The notes: generated from the letters alone by a model not told the origin. Counted from the first letter of the stretch, positions 31,366 through 40,759 are shown. The stretch is DNA of 64,000 nucleotides from Oscillibacter sp. (GCA_017526785.1 JAFXQV010000015.1:62001-126000), one strand, 5' to 3'. Numbers and translations are program-made.

Positions 31366-33174
31366 TCAGTCGGCCGCCTTGGCCTTGCCGACATCCAGAC
31401 GGCGGTTCGATACGGTATCCCGGAGCAGTTCCGCGAACTGGTCAAACGACATCGCGCCCAAGTCGCCGTCTGCGCGGTGGCGCGGGGAGACGGTACTGTT
31501 TTCCATGTCGCGGTCTCCGACGATGAGCATATAGGGGACTTTCTCCATTTGGGCGTCACGGATTTTCCGGCCGATTTTCTCATTGCGGCCGTCGACCTCG
31601 GCGCGGAATCCCAGCGCTTCCAGACGATTCCGAACGTCCTCGGCGTACGTCTGCGCCCGGTCGGTGACGGGCAGAATCTTCGCCTGTACAGGAGCAAGCC
31701 ACGTCGGGAACGCCCCCATGGTCTCCTCAATCAGATAGGCCATGAACCGGTCGAGAGAGCCCAGAATCGCCCGGTGGAGTACAACAGGGGTCTTTTCGGT
31801 GCCGTCGCTGTCGACGTAGGTGAGGTGGAACTTCATCGGCAGGCAGAAATCAAGCTGGCAGGTAGAGAGGGTGTACTCCGCGCCGACGGCGGGTCGGACG
31901 TTCACATCGAGTTTGGGGCCATAGAAAGCCGCCTCCCCGATTTCCTCCGTGAACGTAATGCCCAAATCCGTCAGCACTTCCCGCAGGGCGTTCTCGGCCT
32001 GATTCCACATCGCGTCGTCGTCGTGGTACTTGACCTTGTCAGCGGGGTCGCGCAGGGACAGCACACAGCGGTAGTCCGTGATTCCGAAATCGCGGTAGGT
32101 GTCGAAAATCAGGTCACAGACCTTGGAAAACTCCTCCTTAATCTGTTCCGGGCGCACAAAAAGATGTGCGTCGTTCTGGCAGAAGTGGCGACCCCGCTCG
32201 ATACCCTTCAGCACGCCGGAGGCCTCAAAGCGGAAGTCGTGCGCAATCTCGCCGATACGGACGGGCAAATCCCGGTAGGAATGCGGGCGGTTGGCGTAAA
32301 TGCGCATATGGTGGGGGCAGTTCATGGGGCGCAGGACATAGGCCTCGTCCTCGACTTCCATCGCCGGGAACATGTTCTCCTTGTAGTGGTCCCAGTGTCC
32401 GGACGTGCGGTAGAGGTTCACGGTGCCGACGCAGGGTGTGAGGACGTGCTGATAGCCCGATTTGAGCTCCTTGTCGCGGATGTAGTTTTCCAGAATCCGC
32501 CAGAGCGTGTAGCCCTTCGGGAGGAACATGGGCAGGCCGCGTCCTACCAGTTCGTCCGTCATGAAAAGTTCCAGTTCGCGTCCCAGTTTCCGGTGGTCGC
32601 GGCGCTTGGCCTCTTCCAGACGCTCCAAATAGGCGTCCAGCTCGTCCTTCTTCGGAAACGCGACGCCGTAAATACGCTGTAACGTGGCCTTGCTGGAGTC
32701 CCCGCGCCAGTAGGCCGCGTTGCACGCCGTCAGCTTGATGGCGTTGCCCTTAATGCGCCCCGTCGAATCAAGGTGCGGCCCCGCGCACAAGTCCGTAAAC
32801 TCCCCCTGACGGTAAAAGCTGATGGCCACGTCCTCGGGCAAGTCCTGAATCAGTTCCACTTTATACGGCTCGTTCCGCTCCGACATGAACTTCAGCGCTT
32901 CCTCGCGGGGGAGTTCAAAGCGTTCGAGTTTGAGTTTCTCCTTGCAGATTTTCCGCATTTCGGCCTCGATTTTCTCCATAATCTCCGGCGTGAACGCAAA
33001 CGGGGAATCAAGGTCGTAGTAGAAACCGTTCTCAATGGCGGGGCCGATGGCCAGTTTCACTTCCGGATACAGCCGCTTGACGGCCTGCGCCAGCACATGG
33101 GAGCAGGTGTGCCAGTACATGCGGCGGTAGTCGGGGTTCTCGAACGAAAACGCGTCTTTGTTTACTTCACTCAT
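31366..33174 (-). CDS. thrS: Threonyl-tRNA synthetase lacking the TGS domain
   Basis: 602 residues. The protein starts straight at the editing domain (MYWHTCSHVLAQAVKRLYPE with the HxxxH zinc/editing motif), so the roughly 60-residue N-terminal TGS domain of most bacterial ThrRS is absent. Catalytic class II motifs follow: the motif 2 loop (RPMNCPHHMRIYANRPHSYR, then FRFEASGVLKG) with zinc-binding Cys and His, and motif 3 (VVLHRAILGSLDRFMAYLIE). The C-terminal anticodon-binding domain (LPVTDRAQTYAEDVRNRLEA) is complete. The T-box leader lies immediately upstream, leaving no room for a separate TGS exon or a frameshifted one. Activity is expected. Confidence 0.95.
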   Translation of the reverse strand: MSEVNKDAFSFENPDYRRMYWHTCSHVLAQAVKRLYPEVKLAIGPAIENGFYYDLDSPFAFTPEIMEKIEAEMRKICKEKLKLERFELPREEALKFMSERNEPYKVELIQDLPEDVAISFYRQGEFTDLCAGPHLDSTGRIKGNAIKLTACNAAYWRGDSSKATLQRIYGVAFPKKDELDAYLERLEEAKRRDHRKLGRELELFMTDELVGRGLPMFLPKGYTLWRILENYIRDKELKSGYQHVLTPCVGTVNLYRTSGHWDHYKENMFPAMEVEDEAYVLRPMNCPHHMRIYANRPHSYRDLPVRIGEIAHDFRFEASGVLKGIERGRHFCQNDAHLFVRPEQIKEEFSKVCDLIFDTYRDFGITDYRCVLSLRDPADKVKYHDDDAMWNQAENALREVLTDLGITFTEEIGEAAFYGPKLDVNVRPAVGAEYTLSTCQLDFCLPMKFHLTYVDSDGTEKTPVVLHRAILGSLDRFMAYLIEETMGAFPTWLAPVQAKILPVTDRAQTYAEDVRNRLEALGFRAEVDGRNEKIGRKIRDAQMEKVPYMLIVGDRDMENSTVSPRHRADGDLGAMSFDQFAELLRDTVSNRRLDVGKAKAAD

Positions 33175-33189
33175 AAAGAAAGCCTCCCC

Positions 33190-33432
33190 GGGGCGGCAAA
33201 AATCCCACCCCCGAATTGTTCAGGGGTGAGATGTTATTCCCACGGTTCCACCCTGCTTGCGGAAAGTCCGCCGCTTGTGTCCCCTGTAACGGGAGGACCC
33301 GTCCCGTTTGGATTCGCGGGCGGCTCGGGAGTGGTACTGCCGCCGCGTACCGTTGGAACACTCACAGCAATCTGTGTCCCTCTCTGGAAACGTCGCGTCT
33401 GCGGTTTCTTCTCCGTCTGTGCCATTTTACGT
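33190..33432 (-). ncRNA. T-box riboswitch controlling thrS
   Basis: Minus-strand leader of about 240 nt. The conserved T-box AGGGTGGAACCGTGGG lies at 33239-33254, and the distal stem I signature CAGAGAGGGACACAG...GCTGTGAG is readable upstream. A competing intrinsic terminator CTCACCCCTG...CGGGGGTGGG with a T5 run (33196-33230) lies between the T-box and the gene. T-boxes sense uncharged tRNA and permit read-through; here the ligand should be tRNA-Thr. An ACC triplet in 'gtACCact' on the 3' side of stem I is a plausible specifier, but I could not fold the RNA to prove it. Confidence 0.92.
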
Positions 33433-33437
33433 GAGAC

Positions 33438-33466
33438 AGTGTAACACGCTCCAAAGCCTTTGTCAA
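33438..33466 (-). promoter_or_regulatory. Promoter of the T-box-thrS unit
   Basis: Minus strand TTGACA (33461-33466), 17-bp spacer, TACACT (33438-33443). It lies just beyond the sigK stop codon. Confidence 0.85.
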
Positions 33467-33474
33467 GCGGCAAA

Positions 33475-34167
33475 TCACGACGCCGCGTTTTTGCCTTCCA
33501 GTCCGGCGCGGAGACTTTTTAACGCTCTTGTCTCAATTCTGGAAACGTACGAGCGGGAAATCCCGAATTTCGCCGCCACTTCCCGCTGGGTCAAGGGTAT
33601 GGTGCCGTCCAAGCCGTACCGCAGCCGGATAACCTCCGCTTCCCGCTCCGACAGACATTCCCGCACCAGTTGCCGCACACGAAACGCGTTGTCACGGTCG
33701 TGCAAGTCCTCTAACATGGTGTCCTCCACGCCCACCACGTCCAGTAACTGTAAACTGTCCTCCTGCCCGTCGGCGTCGATGGTCTCCGACAGCGACACTT
33801 CATTTTGTAGCTTCCGCTGTCCCCGAAAGTACATCAGTATTTCGTTCTCAATACAGCGGGCGGCGTACGTGGCGAGGCGTACGCCCTTGTCCGGGTTAAA
33901 CGTCGAAATGGCCTTTATCAGTCCGATAGTGCCGATGGAGATTAAATCCTCCTGTTCGCCGCTCTGCGTGTAATACTTCTTGACGATGTGGGCGACAAGG
34001 CGCAAATTCCGCTCAATGAGCACGTTCCGGGCTTCGGGTACGCCGTCGCGCAGACGTTCCAGCCACAGGCGTTCCTCGGACGCGGAAAGCGGCTTCGGGA
34101 ACGAACCGCCGTTGGAGAGCCGCAAAGACAGCAACAGCGTATTAGCAAACAGTAACAGTGACAGCAT
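33475..34167 (-). CDS. sigK: Sporulation sigma factor SigK (pro-sigma-K)
   Basis: 230 residues from ATG 34165-34167, 7 nt after GGGAGGG; an in-frame ATG at 34188 has no ribosome site. The first 20 residues (LSLLLFANTLLLSLRLSN) are hydrophobic like the pro-peptide that SpoIVFB removes. Then come region 2 (ARNVLIERNLRLVAHIVKKY; EDLISIGTIGLIKAI; DKGVRLATYAARCIENEILM) and region 4 (LSEREAEVIRLRYGL; TQREVAAKFGISRSYVSRIE). This is the mother-cell late sporulation sigma factor. The gene is continuous, with no skin-type insertion. Sigma-E would be longer, and the LIERNLRLVAHIVKKY plus hydrophobic leader favour K. Confidence 0.93.
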   Translation of the reverse strand: MLSLLLFANTLLLSLRLSNGGSFPKPLSASEERLWLERLRDGVPEARNVLIERNLRLVAHIVKKYYTQSGEQEDLISIGTIGLIKAISTFNPDKGVRLATYAARCIENEILMYFRGQRKLQNEVSLSETIDADGQEDSLQLLDVVGVEDTMLEDLHDRDNAFRVRQLVRECLSEREAEVIRLRYGLDGTIPLTQREVAAKFGISRSYVSRIETRALKSLRAGLEGKNAAS

Positions 34168-34334
34168 ACAAACATCCCTCCCGCCCAAAACTCTATGGCG
34201 GTGAGGGATGTCCCTATGTCACGCCGCCTTGCGCCGACGCCATAAACATGGTATCATATGTCGCCTGACAAGCGACCGCACGGAACGGAAAATCTTCTAT
34301 ACTGTGGCCATCACAGAAAAAGGAGGCCGTTCCC

Positions 34335-34991
34335 ATGAAAAACAACGTCACGGAACTGGTATTCATTCTTGACCGCAGCGGCTCCATGAACGGGCTGGAG
34401 GCCGACACTATCGGCGGCTTCAACGCGCTGATTGAGAAGCAACGCAAACAGGACGGACAGGTTTTCGTCTCCACCGTGCTTTTCGACACCGAAAGCGAAG
34501 TCCTGCACGACCGGATTCCGCTGGAGCGCGTCGCGCCCATGACGGAAGCGGACTACACCGTCGGGGGCTGTACCGCCCTGCTGGACGCGCTGGGCGGTGC
34601 CATCCGCCATATCGGGAATATCCACAAGTACGCCCGCCCGGAGGACGTGCCGGAACATACGCTTTTCGTCGTCACAACGGACGGCATGGAGAACGCGAGC
34701 CGCCGTTACGACGCCGGACGGGTCAAGGCGATGATTGAGCGTCAGAAGGAGCGCTACGGTTGGGAATTTCTGTTCCTTGCCGCGAATATTGACGCCGTGG
34801 AGACGGCGGCGCGGTACGGAATCGCGCCGGACAGGGCGGTGGACTACCACGCCGACGCGGAAGGCACGGCGGTCGTATATGGAGCGGTCGCGGAGGCTGT
34901 GCGCTGTATCCGGGGTGCCGCGCCGCTGGATGAAAGTTGGAGCAAATCCGTCCGGGAGGACTTCAAAAAGCGCAAGCGTTCGCGCCGCTGA
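34335..34991 (+). CDS. vWA-domain protein
   Basis: 218 residues, ATG 34335 behind AAAGGAGG. A single von Willebrand A domain fills the protein. The MIDAS metal site is complete: DRSGS (FILDRSGSMNGLEADT), the threonine in GGCTALLDALGG, and the aspartate in VVTTDGMENAS. No signal peptide or membrane segment is seen, so it should be cytoplasmic; the C-terminus is lysine/arginine-rich (REDFKKRKRSRR). It is followed after 53 nt by a macro-domain gene on the same strand. Cytoplasmic vWA proteins usually act as protein-binding scaffolds; the partner here is unknown. Confidence 0.9.
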   Translation: MKNNVTELVFILDRSGSMNGLEADTIGGFNALIEKQRKQDGQVFVSTVLFDTESEVLHDRIPLERVAPMTEADYTVGGCTALLDALGGAIRHIGNIHKYARPEDVPEHTLFVVTTDGMENASRRYDAGRVKAMIERQKERYGWEFLFLAANIDAVETAARYGIAPDRAVDYHADAEGTAVVYGAVAEAVRCIRGAAPLDESWSKSVREDFKKRKRSRR

Positions 34992-35044
34992 GGCGTTTCC
35001 CGCAACGGCGTTGACGGCTTGCGTGATACGTGGGAGGGCTGGCT

Positions 35045-36106
35045 ATGCCGTTACAAATCATCCGTCAGGACATCACGAAATTTCACTGCGACGCGATTGT
35101 CAACGCCGCCAAGGAGACGCTTTTGGGCGGGGGAGGCGTTGACGGAGCGATTCACCGCGCCGCCGGTTCGGGACTGCTCAAAGAGTGCCGGACGCTCGGC
35201 GGCTGTCCCACGGGACAGGCCAAAATTACGAAGGGCTACCGCCTGCCGTGCAAGTACGTCATTCACACGGTCGGCCCCGTCTGGCGCGGCGGCGGCTATG
35301 GGGAAAAGGAACTGCTGGAAAGCTGTTACCGTAGCGCGCTATGTCTGGCGGCGGAGTACCAGTGCGAAAGCGTGGCGTTTCCGCTGATTTCGTCGGGGAT
35401 TTTCGGCTATCCCAAGGCGGAGGCGCTGCGGGTGGCCGCAGACACCATCGCCGCGTTCCTGCAAGAGCATGATATGAGCGTCTATCTGACGATTTTTGAC
35501 AAGTCCGGCTACCAAATCAGCAAAAAGCTCTACGCCGACGTGCAAAGCTACATCGACGACCATTACGTTGAAACGCATACGGATACGGAACGCGCCCGCC
35601 GCGAGGCTAAAATGTTCGGCGTTTTCCAGTCCGGCACCGCGTCCGCTCCTAAAGAGCGGCGTTCCCTGTCCGGAAGCGTTCCCCTTACGGAAGCCGTTCC
35701 CATGGAGGACAGGGCGGAGAGCGCGCCGCCGTCCTTGGCGGAAATGCTGGAACGGATGGACGAGAGCTTTTCCCAAATGCTGCTGCGCAAGATTGACGAG
35801 CGCGGCATGACCGACGCGCAGTGCTACAAAAAGGCCAATATTGACCGGAAGCTGTTCTCCAAAATTCGTTCCGATGTCCGCTACCGCCCCAGCAAGCCGA
35901 CCGCCGTCGCCTTTGCCGTCGCGCTGGAACTGCCGCTGGACGAGGCGAAGGATATGCTGATGAAAGCGGGATACGCCCTTTCACACAGCAACAAGTTCGA
36001 CATTATCATTGAGTATTTCCTTGTCTCCGGGAATTACAACATCTTTGAGATTAACGAAACGCTGTTTGCGTTTGACCAAAGTCTGTTGGGCGGGACGGCG
36101 AAGTAA
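35045..36106 (+). CDS. Macro-domain protein with C-terminal helical (HTH-like) domain
   Basis: 353 residues from ATG 35045, 6-7 nt after GGGAGGG. Residues 1-160 are a macro domain: DAIVNAAKETLLGGGGVDGA, IHRAAGSGLLKECRTL, GCPTGQAKITKGY, HTVGP and SSGIFGYPKAEALRVA, the ADP-ribose binding loops. After a linker (about 200-245), residues 245-350 form a helical domain (FSQMLLRKIDERGMTDAQCY, KKANIDRKLFSKIRSDVRYR, AFAVALELPLDEAKDMLMKA) that reads like a Cro/C1-type helix-turn-helix. I know this pairing from other Firmicutes, but its function is not established. Inferred: an ADP-ribose-responsive regulator or hydrolase working with the vWA protein upstream. Confidence 0.85.
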   Translation: MPLQIIRQDITKFHCDAIVNAAKETLLGGGGVDGAIHRAAGSGLLKECRTLGGCPTGQAKITKGYRLPCKYVIHTVGPVWRGGGYGEKELLESCYRSALCLAAEYQCESVAFPLISSGIFGYPKAEALRVAADTIAAFLQEHDMSVYLTIFDKSGYQISKKLYADVQSYIDDHYVETHTDTERARREAKMFGVFQSGTASAPKERRSLSGSVPLTEAVPMEDRAESAPPSLAEMLERMDESFSQMLLRKIDERGMTDAQCYKKANIDRKLFSKIRSDVRYRPSKPTAVAFAVALELPLDEAKDMLMKAGYALSHSNKFDIIIEYFLVSGNYNIFEINETLFAFDQSLLGGTAK

Positions 36107-36129
36107 AAGGCGGCGCGTTAGCCTCATAA

Positions 36130-36981
36130 CTATAATCCCAATATCTGCGCGGCGTTGCCGCCGAATATCGCGGCTTGTTCGGCGTCTGTCAACGGCAACC
36201 GTTGGAACCGTTCCACGGCGTCGGGCTGTGCGCCCCACGGCGAATCCGTCCCGAACAGGATACGCGCCGCGCCGAATGTCCGCACCAGCCGCAAAAATTG
36301 CGCTTCTCCCATGAGTGACAGCCCCGTTTCCGTCCACGGGTAGCCGTCGCCGTTCGGCGTGACGCGTCCGAGCGAAAAGGACGTGTCCAGATACACGCCC
36401 GTGTCGGGCAACAGTTCCGCCACGGCGTCCCACTGCCGCCAGCCGCCCATGTGGGCGCAAATCAGCGGCGCGAAGCCCGTCGCGTCAATCGCCCGGCGTA
36501 TCATGCGGGGCGTGGCGCGGTCGGCGTCCGGGAGGCCGATGTCAAGCCCGGCGTGGGTCAGCACGACGAGGCCGAGTTCCCCGGCGCGGTTCAGAATACG
36601 CAAATAGCGGATGTCGTCGAAGTCCGCGCCCTGATACGGCGGATGTAGCTTGATACCGCGTATGCCCAGCGCGGCGACGCGTGCTAATTCGTCGTGCCAG
36701 CCGTCGAAATCGGGGTGCATGGCTCCGAAGGACAGTACCCCGGTCTCGTGGGTGTGCGCGTTGATACGCGCGGCGGTGTCGTTGATTTGCGTCACCTGCC
36801 GCGGGGACGTGGCCACGGGCAGATTGACCGCGTACGCGATACCCGCCGCGCGCATGGACGCGCTCAAAGCGGAAATCGTGCCGTCTGTGAACGGGCGGAT
36901 GTGCGCGGCGGCCTGTAGCTTGTCCACGGTCGCCGCCGCGATAGCGTCCGGAAAAGTGTGGGCGTGGATGTCGACTATCAT
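36130..36981 (-). CDS. Amidohydrolase-family (metal-dependent TIM barrel) protein
   Basis: 283 residues, ATG 36981. Amidohydrolase_2-type signatures: MIVDIHAHTFPD with the HxH metal pair, RGIKLHPPYQG, VVLTHAGLD, ICAHMGGW and FGTDSPWG with the catalytic aspartate. Closest in style to ACMSD/uronate-related hydrolases and decarboxylases. The substrate cannot be read from the sequence. The start overlaps the end of the symporter gene by 4 nt, so the pair probably imports and processes one compound. Confidence 0.85.
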   Translation of the reverse strand: MIVDIHAHTFPDAIAAATVDKLQAAAHIRPFTDGTISALSASMRAAGIAYAVNLPVATSPRQVTQINDTAARINAHTHETGVLSFGAMHPDFDGWHDELARVAALGIRGIKLHPPYQGADFDDIRYLRILNRAGELGLVVLTHAGLDIGLPDADRATPRMIRRAIDATGFAPLICAHMGGWRQWDAVAELLPDTGVYLDTSFSLGRVTPNGDGYPWTETGLSLMGEAQFLRLVRTFGAARILFGTDSPWGAQPDAVERFQRLPLTDAEQAAIFGGNAAQILGL

Positions 36982-38537
36982 TCCGGGTCTCCGAGGGCTT
37001 CGCTCTGGCGCACGGTCACTTTGCGGTCATAGCAGGAGAAAGCGCCGTCTACAAGGTTCTTGTCCGGCGCGGACGTGAACGCGCTGACGACGGGGACAAT
37101 GACCAGTCCGGCGAGCATGCAGAACGCGCCCGCGTTAATCGGGGACTGAATCAGCGCCGGGAAACTCGAACGGACAAAGATGTTAGCCAGCATGACCACG
37201 GTCGAGAATACGAAACTTGCCCAGCAGGCGATTTTGGTCGTACCGCGCCAGTAGAGGCCGTACAGGAACGGCGCGAGGAACGCCCCCGCGAGCGCGCCCC
37301 AACTGACGCCCATCAGTTGCGCGATAAAGGTCACGCTGGAACGGTACTGGATAATCGCCAGTATGACGGAAATCGTGATGAACACGACAATCAGCGCGCG
37401 CATAATCGAGACTTGGCGCTTCTGGTTCATGTCGGGGAAAAACAGGTCTTTGATAAAGTCGAGCGTCAGCGTGGAGGACGACGCCAGCACCAGAGAGGAG
37501 AGCGTCGACATGGACGCGGACAGCACGAGTATGACGACCACGGCAATGAGGATATCGGGCAGGCCGGAGAGCATGGAGGGAATGACGGCGTCATAGCCGC
37601 CGACGGGGACGCCGCTTTCGGACACGGGAATCACGTCCGAGAACAGCCGCCCGAAGCCGCCCAAGAAGTAGCACCCGCCCGCGACGACGAACGCGAACAG
37701 CGTGGAAATAACGGTACCTTTATTGACGGCCTCTTCACTTTTGATGGCGTAGAATTTCTGAACCATTTGGGGCAGTCCCCAAGTGCCAAGGGACGTGAGG
37801 ATGACGACGCCCAGCAGGTTCACGGGGTCGGGGCCGAAGAAGGAGTTGAACACGCCGGGGGCGTCGGACACCAACGGGTCACTGACACGCGACAGGCCGT
37901 CGAGCGCGGCGAGGAAGCCGCCCCGGCTCTGGAGTACCGCCGCAATCACGGCGCAAATGCCGAACAGCATGATAATACCCTGTATGAAGTCGTTAATAGC
38001 CGTCGCCATGTACCCGCCCGCGATGACATAGATACCGGTCAGCACGGCCATGACGACCACGCACACGGAATAATCAATATGAAAGGCCATGCCGAAGAGC
38101 CGGGAGAGGCCGTTATAAAGGCTTGCGGTGTAGGGAATCAGGAAAATGAAGATAATCACGGACGCGGCGATTTTGAGGGAGTGACTGCCGAAGCGCTTCC
38201 CGAAAAATTCGGGCATGGTGGCGCTTGACAGGTGCTGTGTCATGATACGGGTACGGCGTCCGAGGACAGCCCACGCCAGCAGGGAGCCGATGAGCGCATT
38301 CCCGATACCCGCCCATGTGGCGGCGATACCGTAGCGCCAGCCGAACTGCCCGGCGTAGCCGACGAATACGACGGCGGAGAAGTAGGACGTACCGTAGGCG
38401 AAGGCGGTCAGCCACGGTCCGACGGAGCGCCCGCCGAGTACAAAACCGTCCACGTCGGTGGCGTTGCGGCGGCAGTAGAGGCCAATTCCAATCATCAGCC
38501 CGAAGAACACCACCAGCATGAGCGCCTTTAAAACCAT
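36978..38537 (-). CDS. Sodium:solute symporter (SSS family)
   Basis: 519 residues with about 13 transmembrane segments. FVLGGRSVGPWLTAFAYGTS near the start and YVIAGGYMATAINDFIQGII in the middle are the sodium-solute symporter fingerprints; VVVILVLSASMSTLSSLVLA carries the Ser residues of the sodium site (PutP-like). ATG 38537 has GGAAAGGAA upstream. The substrate is unknown; proline, pantothenate or another carboxylate are possible from family resemblance. First gene of a two-gene operon with the amidohydrolase. Confidence 0.92.
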   Translation of the reverse strand: MVLKALMLVVFFGLMIGIGLYCRRNATDVDGFVLGGRSVGPWLTAFAYGTSYFSAVVFVGYAGQFGWRYGIAATWAGIGNALIGSLLAWAVLGRRTRIMTQHLSSATMPEFFGKRFGSHSLKIAASVIIFIFLIPYTASLYNGLSRLFGMAFHIDYSVCVVVMAVLTGIYVIAGGYMATAINDFIQGIIMLFGICAVIAAVLQSRGGFLAALDGLSRVSDPLVSDAPGVFNSFFGPDPVNLLGVVILTSLGTWGLPQMVQKFYAIKSEEAVNKGTVISTLFAFVVAGGCYFLGGFGRLFSDVIPVSESGVPVGGYDAVIPSMLSGLPDILIAVVVILVLSASMSTLSSLVLASSSTLTLDFIKDLFFPDMNQKRQVSIMRALIVVFITISVILAIIQYRSSVTFIAQLMGVSWGALAGAFLAPFLYGLYWRGTTKIACWASFVFSTVVMLANIFVRSSFPALIQSPINAGAFCMLAGLVIVPVVSAFTSAPDKNLVDGAFSCYDRKVTVRQSEALGDPE

Positions 38538-38579
38538 AAGAAACCATTCCTTTCCGTTGACTGGGATTGTTGCTTTGTT

Positions 38580-38608
38580 ACTATAAACCTTTACATGGAT
38601 AAAGTCAA
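38580..38608 (-). promoter_or_regulatory. Promoter of the symporter-amidohydrolase operon
   Basis: Minus strand TTGACT (38603-38608), 17-bp spacer, TATAGT (38580-38585). Confidence 0.8.
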
Positions 38609-38664
38609 GAGGAAATTTTGTGCCGTGGCACTGTTTTTTTAGAAATTGTCTGTGCCGCCGCGTG

Positions 38665-38701
38665 AAAAATCCCGGAGAGCCGTACCGCTCTCCGGGAAAA
38701 A
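38665..38701 (-). terminator. Terminator of the chemotaxis receptor gene
   Basis: 9-bp stem CCCGGAGAG/CTCTCCGGG (38671-38679, 38688-38696), then ATTTTT on the minus strand. Confidence 0.85.
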
Positions 38702-38714
38702 CCTGTGACGGGAA

Positions 38715-40628
38715 TCAATACTTGCCGCCGTAGGCGAAGCTGTCGTAGTTGCTGTTAAAGTCAGCGTTGGCGGAAGCGGAGGCGCGGCGGTCGTCGCCGC
38801 TTCTGGTCTCGCGCCGCAGAGTGAAGCGGGACACCAGCTCTTTCAGGGAGTTGGCCTGCCGGGAGAGTTGCACGGACGCGGCGGCGGATTCCTCGGCGTT
38901 GGCGGAGTTCGTCTGCACCACGCTGGAAATCTGGTCGATACCGCTGGACACTTGATTTACGTCATGTGCCTGCGCGTCGGTGGCGGCGGAAATCCGGGTC
39001 ACGGAGTCCATGACCTTCTGGGCGCGGACGACGACTTCTTTCAGCGCCTCGTCGGTCTCGACGGACAGCCGCGTACCCTCGTTGACGGCCTTGACAGTAT
39101 CCGCAATCAGGGCGGCCGTGGAGGCGGAGGCCTCCTGCGACTTGGTGGCAAGGTTGCGCACCTCGTCGGCGACGACGGCGAAGCCCTTTCCGGCGGAACC
39201 CGCCCGGGCGGCTTCCACGGCGGCGTTCAGGGCGAGAATGTTGGTCTGGAAAGCGATATCTTCAATGGTTTTAATGACTTTGCTGATTTCGACGGACTTC
39301 TCCTCAATGGCTTTCATGGCCTTCATCAGGTCGGTCATGTGGGTGGAGCAGACGGTAATCTGGTCGTGAGACTGCAAGTTATCCTCTTTGGCGCTCAGGG
39401 CATGTCCGGCGGTGTCCTCCACGGCGTGGGAGATTTCGCCGATGGCGTTGGCCAGTTCCTCCACGGAGGCGGCCTGCTGTGTGGCACCCTGCGCCATAGC
39501 CTGCGCGTTGGATGAAATCTGTTCGCCGCCGGAATTCACCTCTTCCGCGGCCACGTCGATTTGTGCCATGGTCTCGCTCAGGGCAGTGGAAAGGTTGGTC
39601 GTGGCGGCGGAAATCCGGGAGAATGCGCCGACGTACATGGAGGTATCGCGTGAACGGACGTTCAGATTACCCGCGCCCATTTCGGAAAGCTGGTATTCGA
39701 TGTCCTCAATGATACCCTTGAAGGTGTTGGACAGGGTGGTCATGGCGTCGGAAATCCGGGAGAAGGAGCCGACGTACATGGACACGTCACGGGAACGGAC
39801 GTTTAAGTTACCCTTGCCCAACTCGGAAAGCTGATACTCGATATCCTCAATGATATCCTTGAAAGTCTGTGTCATGCGGCGCATGTTGTCGGCGAGCTGT
39901 CCGATGTCGTCCTTGGATTCGTATCTGATGTTGGACGTAAAGTCGCCGTGGGAGACGGCAAGGGTAACCTCCTGCATTTCGCTGGCGGGTTCCGTAATGC
40001 CGCGAGAAAGGGTAATGGCGAGGATGATGGACAGTCCGGCGCTGACGATAAACAGAATCACCACGACGATGTAGGCGGTAGAGGCCAGTTTGTTGGCGGC
40101 GTCGACCTTGTCCTGCGCGGCTTGGTCGGCGTCCAGTCCCATGGAGTCGAACAAATTCTGCATATTGTCGGACAGAGGCAGATAATTATCCCGCATGTAG
40201 GCGTAGCTCTGCGCCGCGTCGCCCTGATGTGCATAGGTATAGAGTTGCTCAATCATGGGCATGGCGTCGGCTGCGTAATTGTTCAGGGTCTTGATGTTGG
40301 ACTTTTCGCCTACATAGGTATTTGCCAAGTCCTCAATGGCATCGTTCAGGGTGTCAAACTCCGTACGAGCCTGATTGACATACGAGCTGGTTTTGGTCTC
40401 GTCCGTGTCGAGGGCGGCTTGGAGCAAATCGGCGCGCAGAACGGCCAGAGAACGCTTTCCCTTCCACGAGTTCTGGACAGTCAGATAGGAAGTGGTGGAG
40501 AACTCCTGCAGAGCGTCGCCCACCTTGGAGAGCATCGCGAGGGAGACGATTAACGGAATGGCCATGAATGCCGTTACCACCATGTAGGATAAAATCATAC
40601 GCCGACTGATTTTCATGTTTTTCAACAT
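38715..40628 (-). CDS. Methyl-accepting chemotaxis protein with duplicated HAMP-proximal segment
   Basis: 637 residues, ATG 40628. Transmembrane helix 1 (about 12-34), an extracytoplasmic four-helix-bundle sensor (about 35-188), transmembrane helix 2 (about 190-213) and a HAMP domain. Residues about 256-303 and 304-352 are a near-perfect tandem duplication ([29 protein letters not shown]). The signalling domain is complete, with the hairpin tip [20 protein letters not shown], followed by [20 protein letters not shown]. No C-terminal CheR-binding pentapeptide. No other chemotaxis or flagellar gene lies in the window. Confidence 0.95.
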   Translation of the reverse strand: MLKNMKISRRMILSYMVVTAFMAIPLIVSLAMLSKVGDALQEFSTTSYLTVQNSWKGKRSLAVLRADLLQAALDTDETKTSSYVNQARTEFDTLNDAIEDLANTYVGEKSNIKTLNNYAADAMPMIEQLYTYAHQGDAAQSYAYMRDNYLPLSDNMQNLFDSMGLDADQAAQDKVDAANKLASTAYIVVVILFIVSAGLSIILAITLSRGITEPASEMQEVTLAVSHGDFTSNIRYESKDDIGQLADNMRRMTQTFKDIIEDIEYQLSELGKGNLNVRSRDVSMYVGSFSRISDAMTTLSNTFKGIIEDIEYQLSEMGAGNLNVRSRDTSMYVGAFSRISAATTNLSTALSETMAQIDVAAEEVNSGGEQISSNAQAMAQGATQQAASVEELANAIGEISHAVEDTAGHALSAKEDNLQSHDQITVCSTHMTDLMKAMKAIEEKSVEISKVIKTIEDIAFQTNILALNAAVEAARAGSAGKGFAVVADEVRNLATKSQEASASTAALIADTVKAVNEGTRLSVETDEALKEVVVRAQKVMDSVTRISAATDAQAHDVNQVSSGIDQISSVVQTNSANAEESAAASVQLSRQANSLKELVSRFTLRRETRSGDDRRASASANADFNSNYDSFAYGGKY

Positions 40629-40730
40629 TTGAGAGTTCCCCTTTTCTAAACGTTCGTTGTGTCTGTCCCCGCGAGGCGGCGGGCTTTATTCCGGGCGTTG
40701 GCTTTCGTCCAATCCCAATAATGTTGTCGT

Positions 40731-40759
40731 ATTTTATAATAAATATCCTTTTGTGTCAA
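40731..40759 (-). promoter_or_regulatory. Promoter of the chemotaxis receptor gene
   Basis: Minus strand TTGACA (40754-40759), 17-bp spacer, TAAAAT (40731-40736), about 100 nt upstream of the start. Confidence 0.75.
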
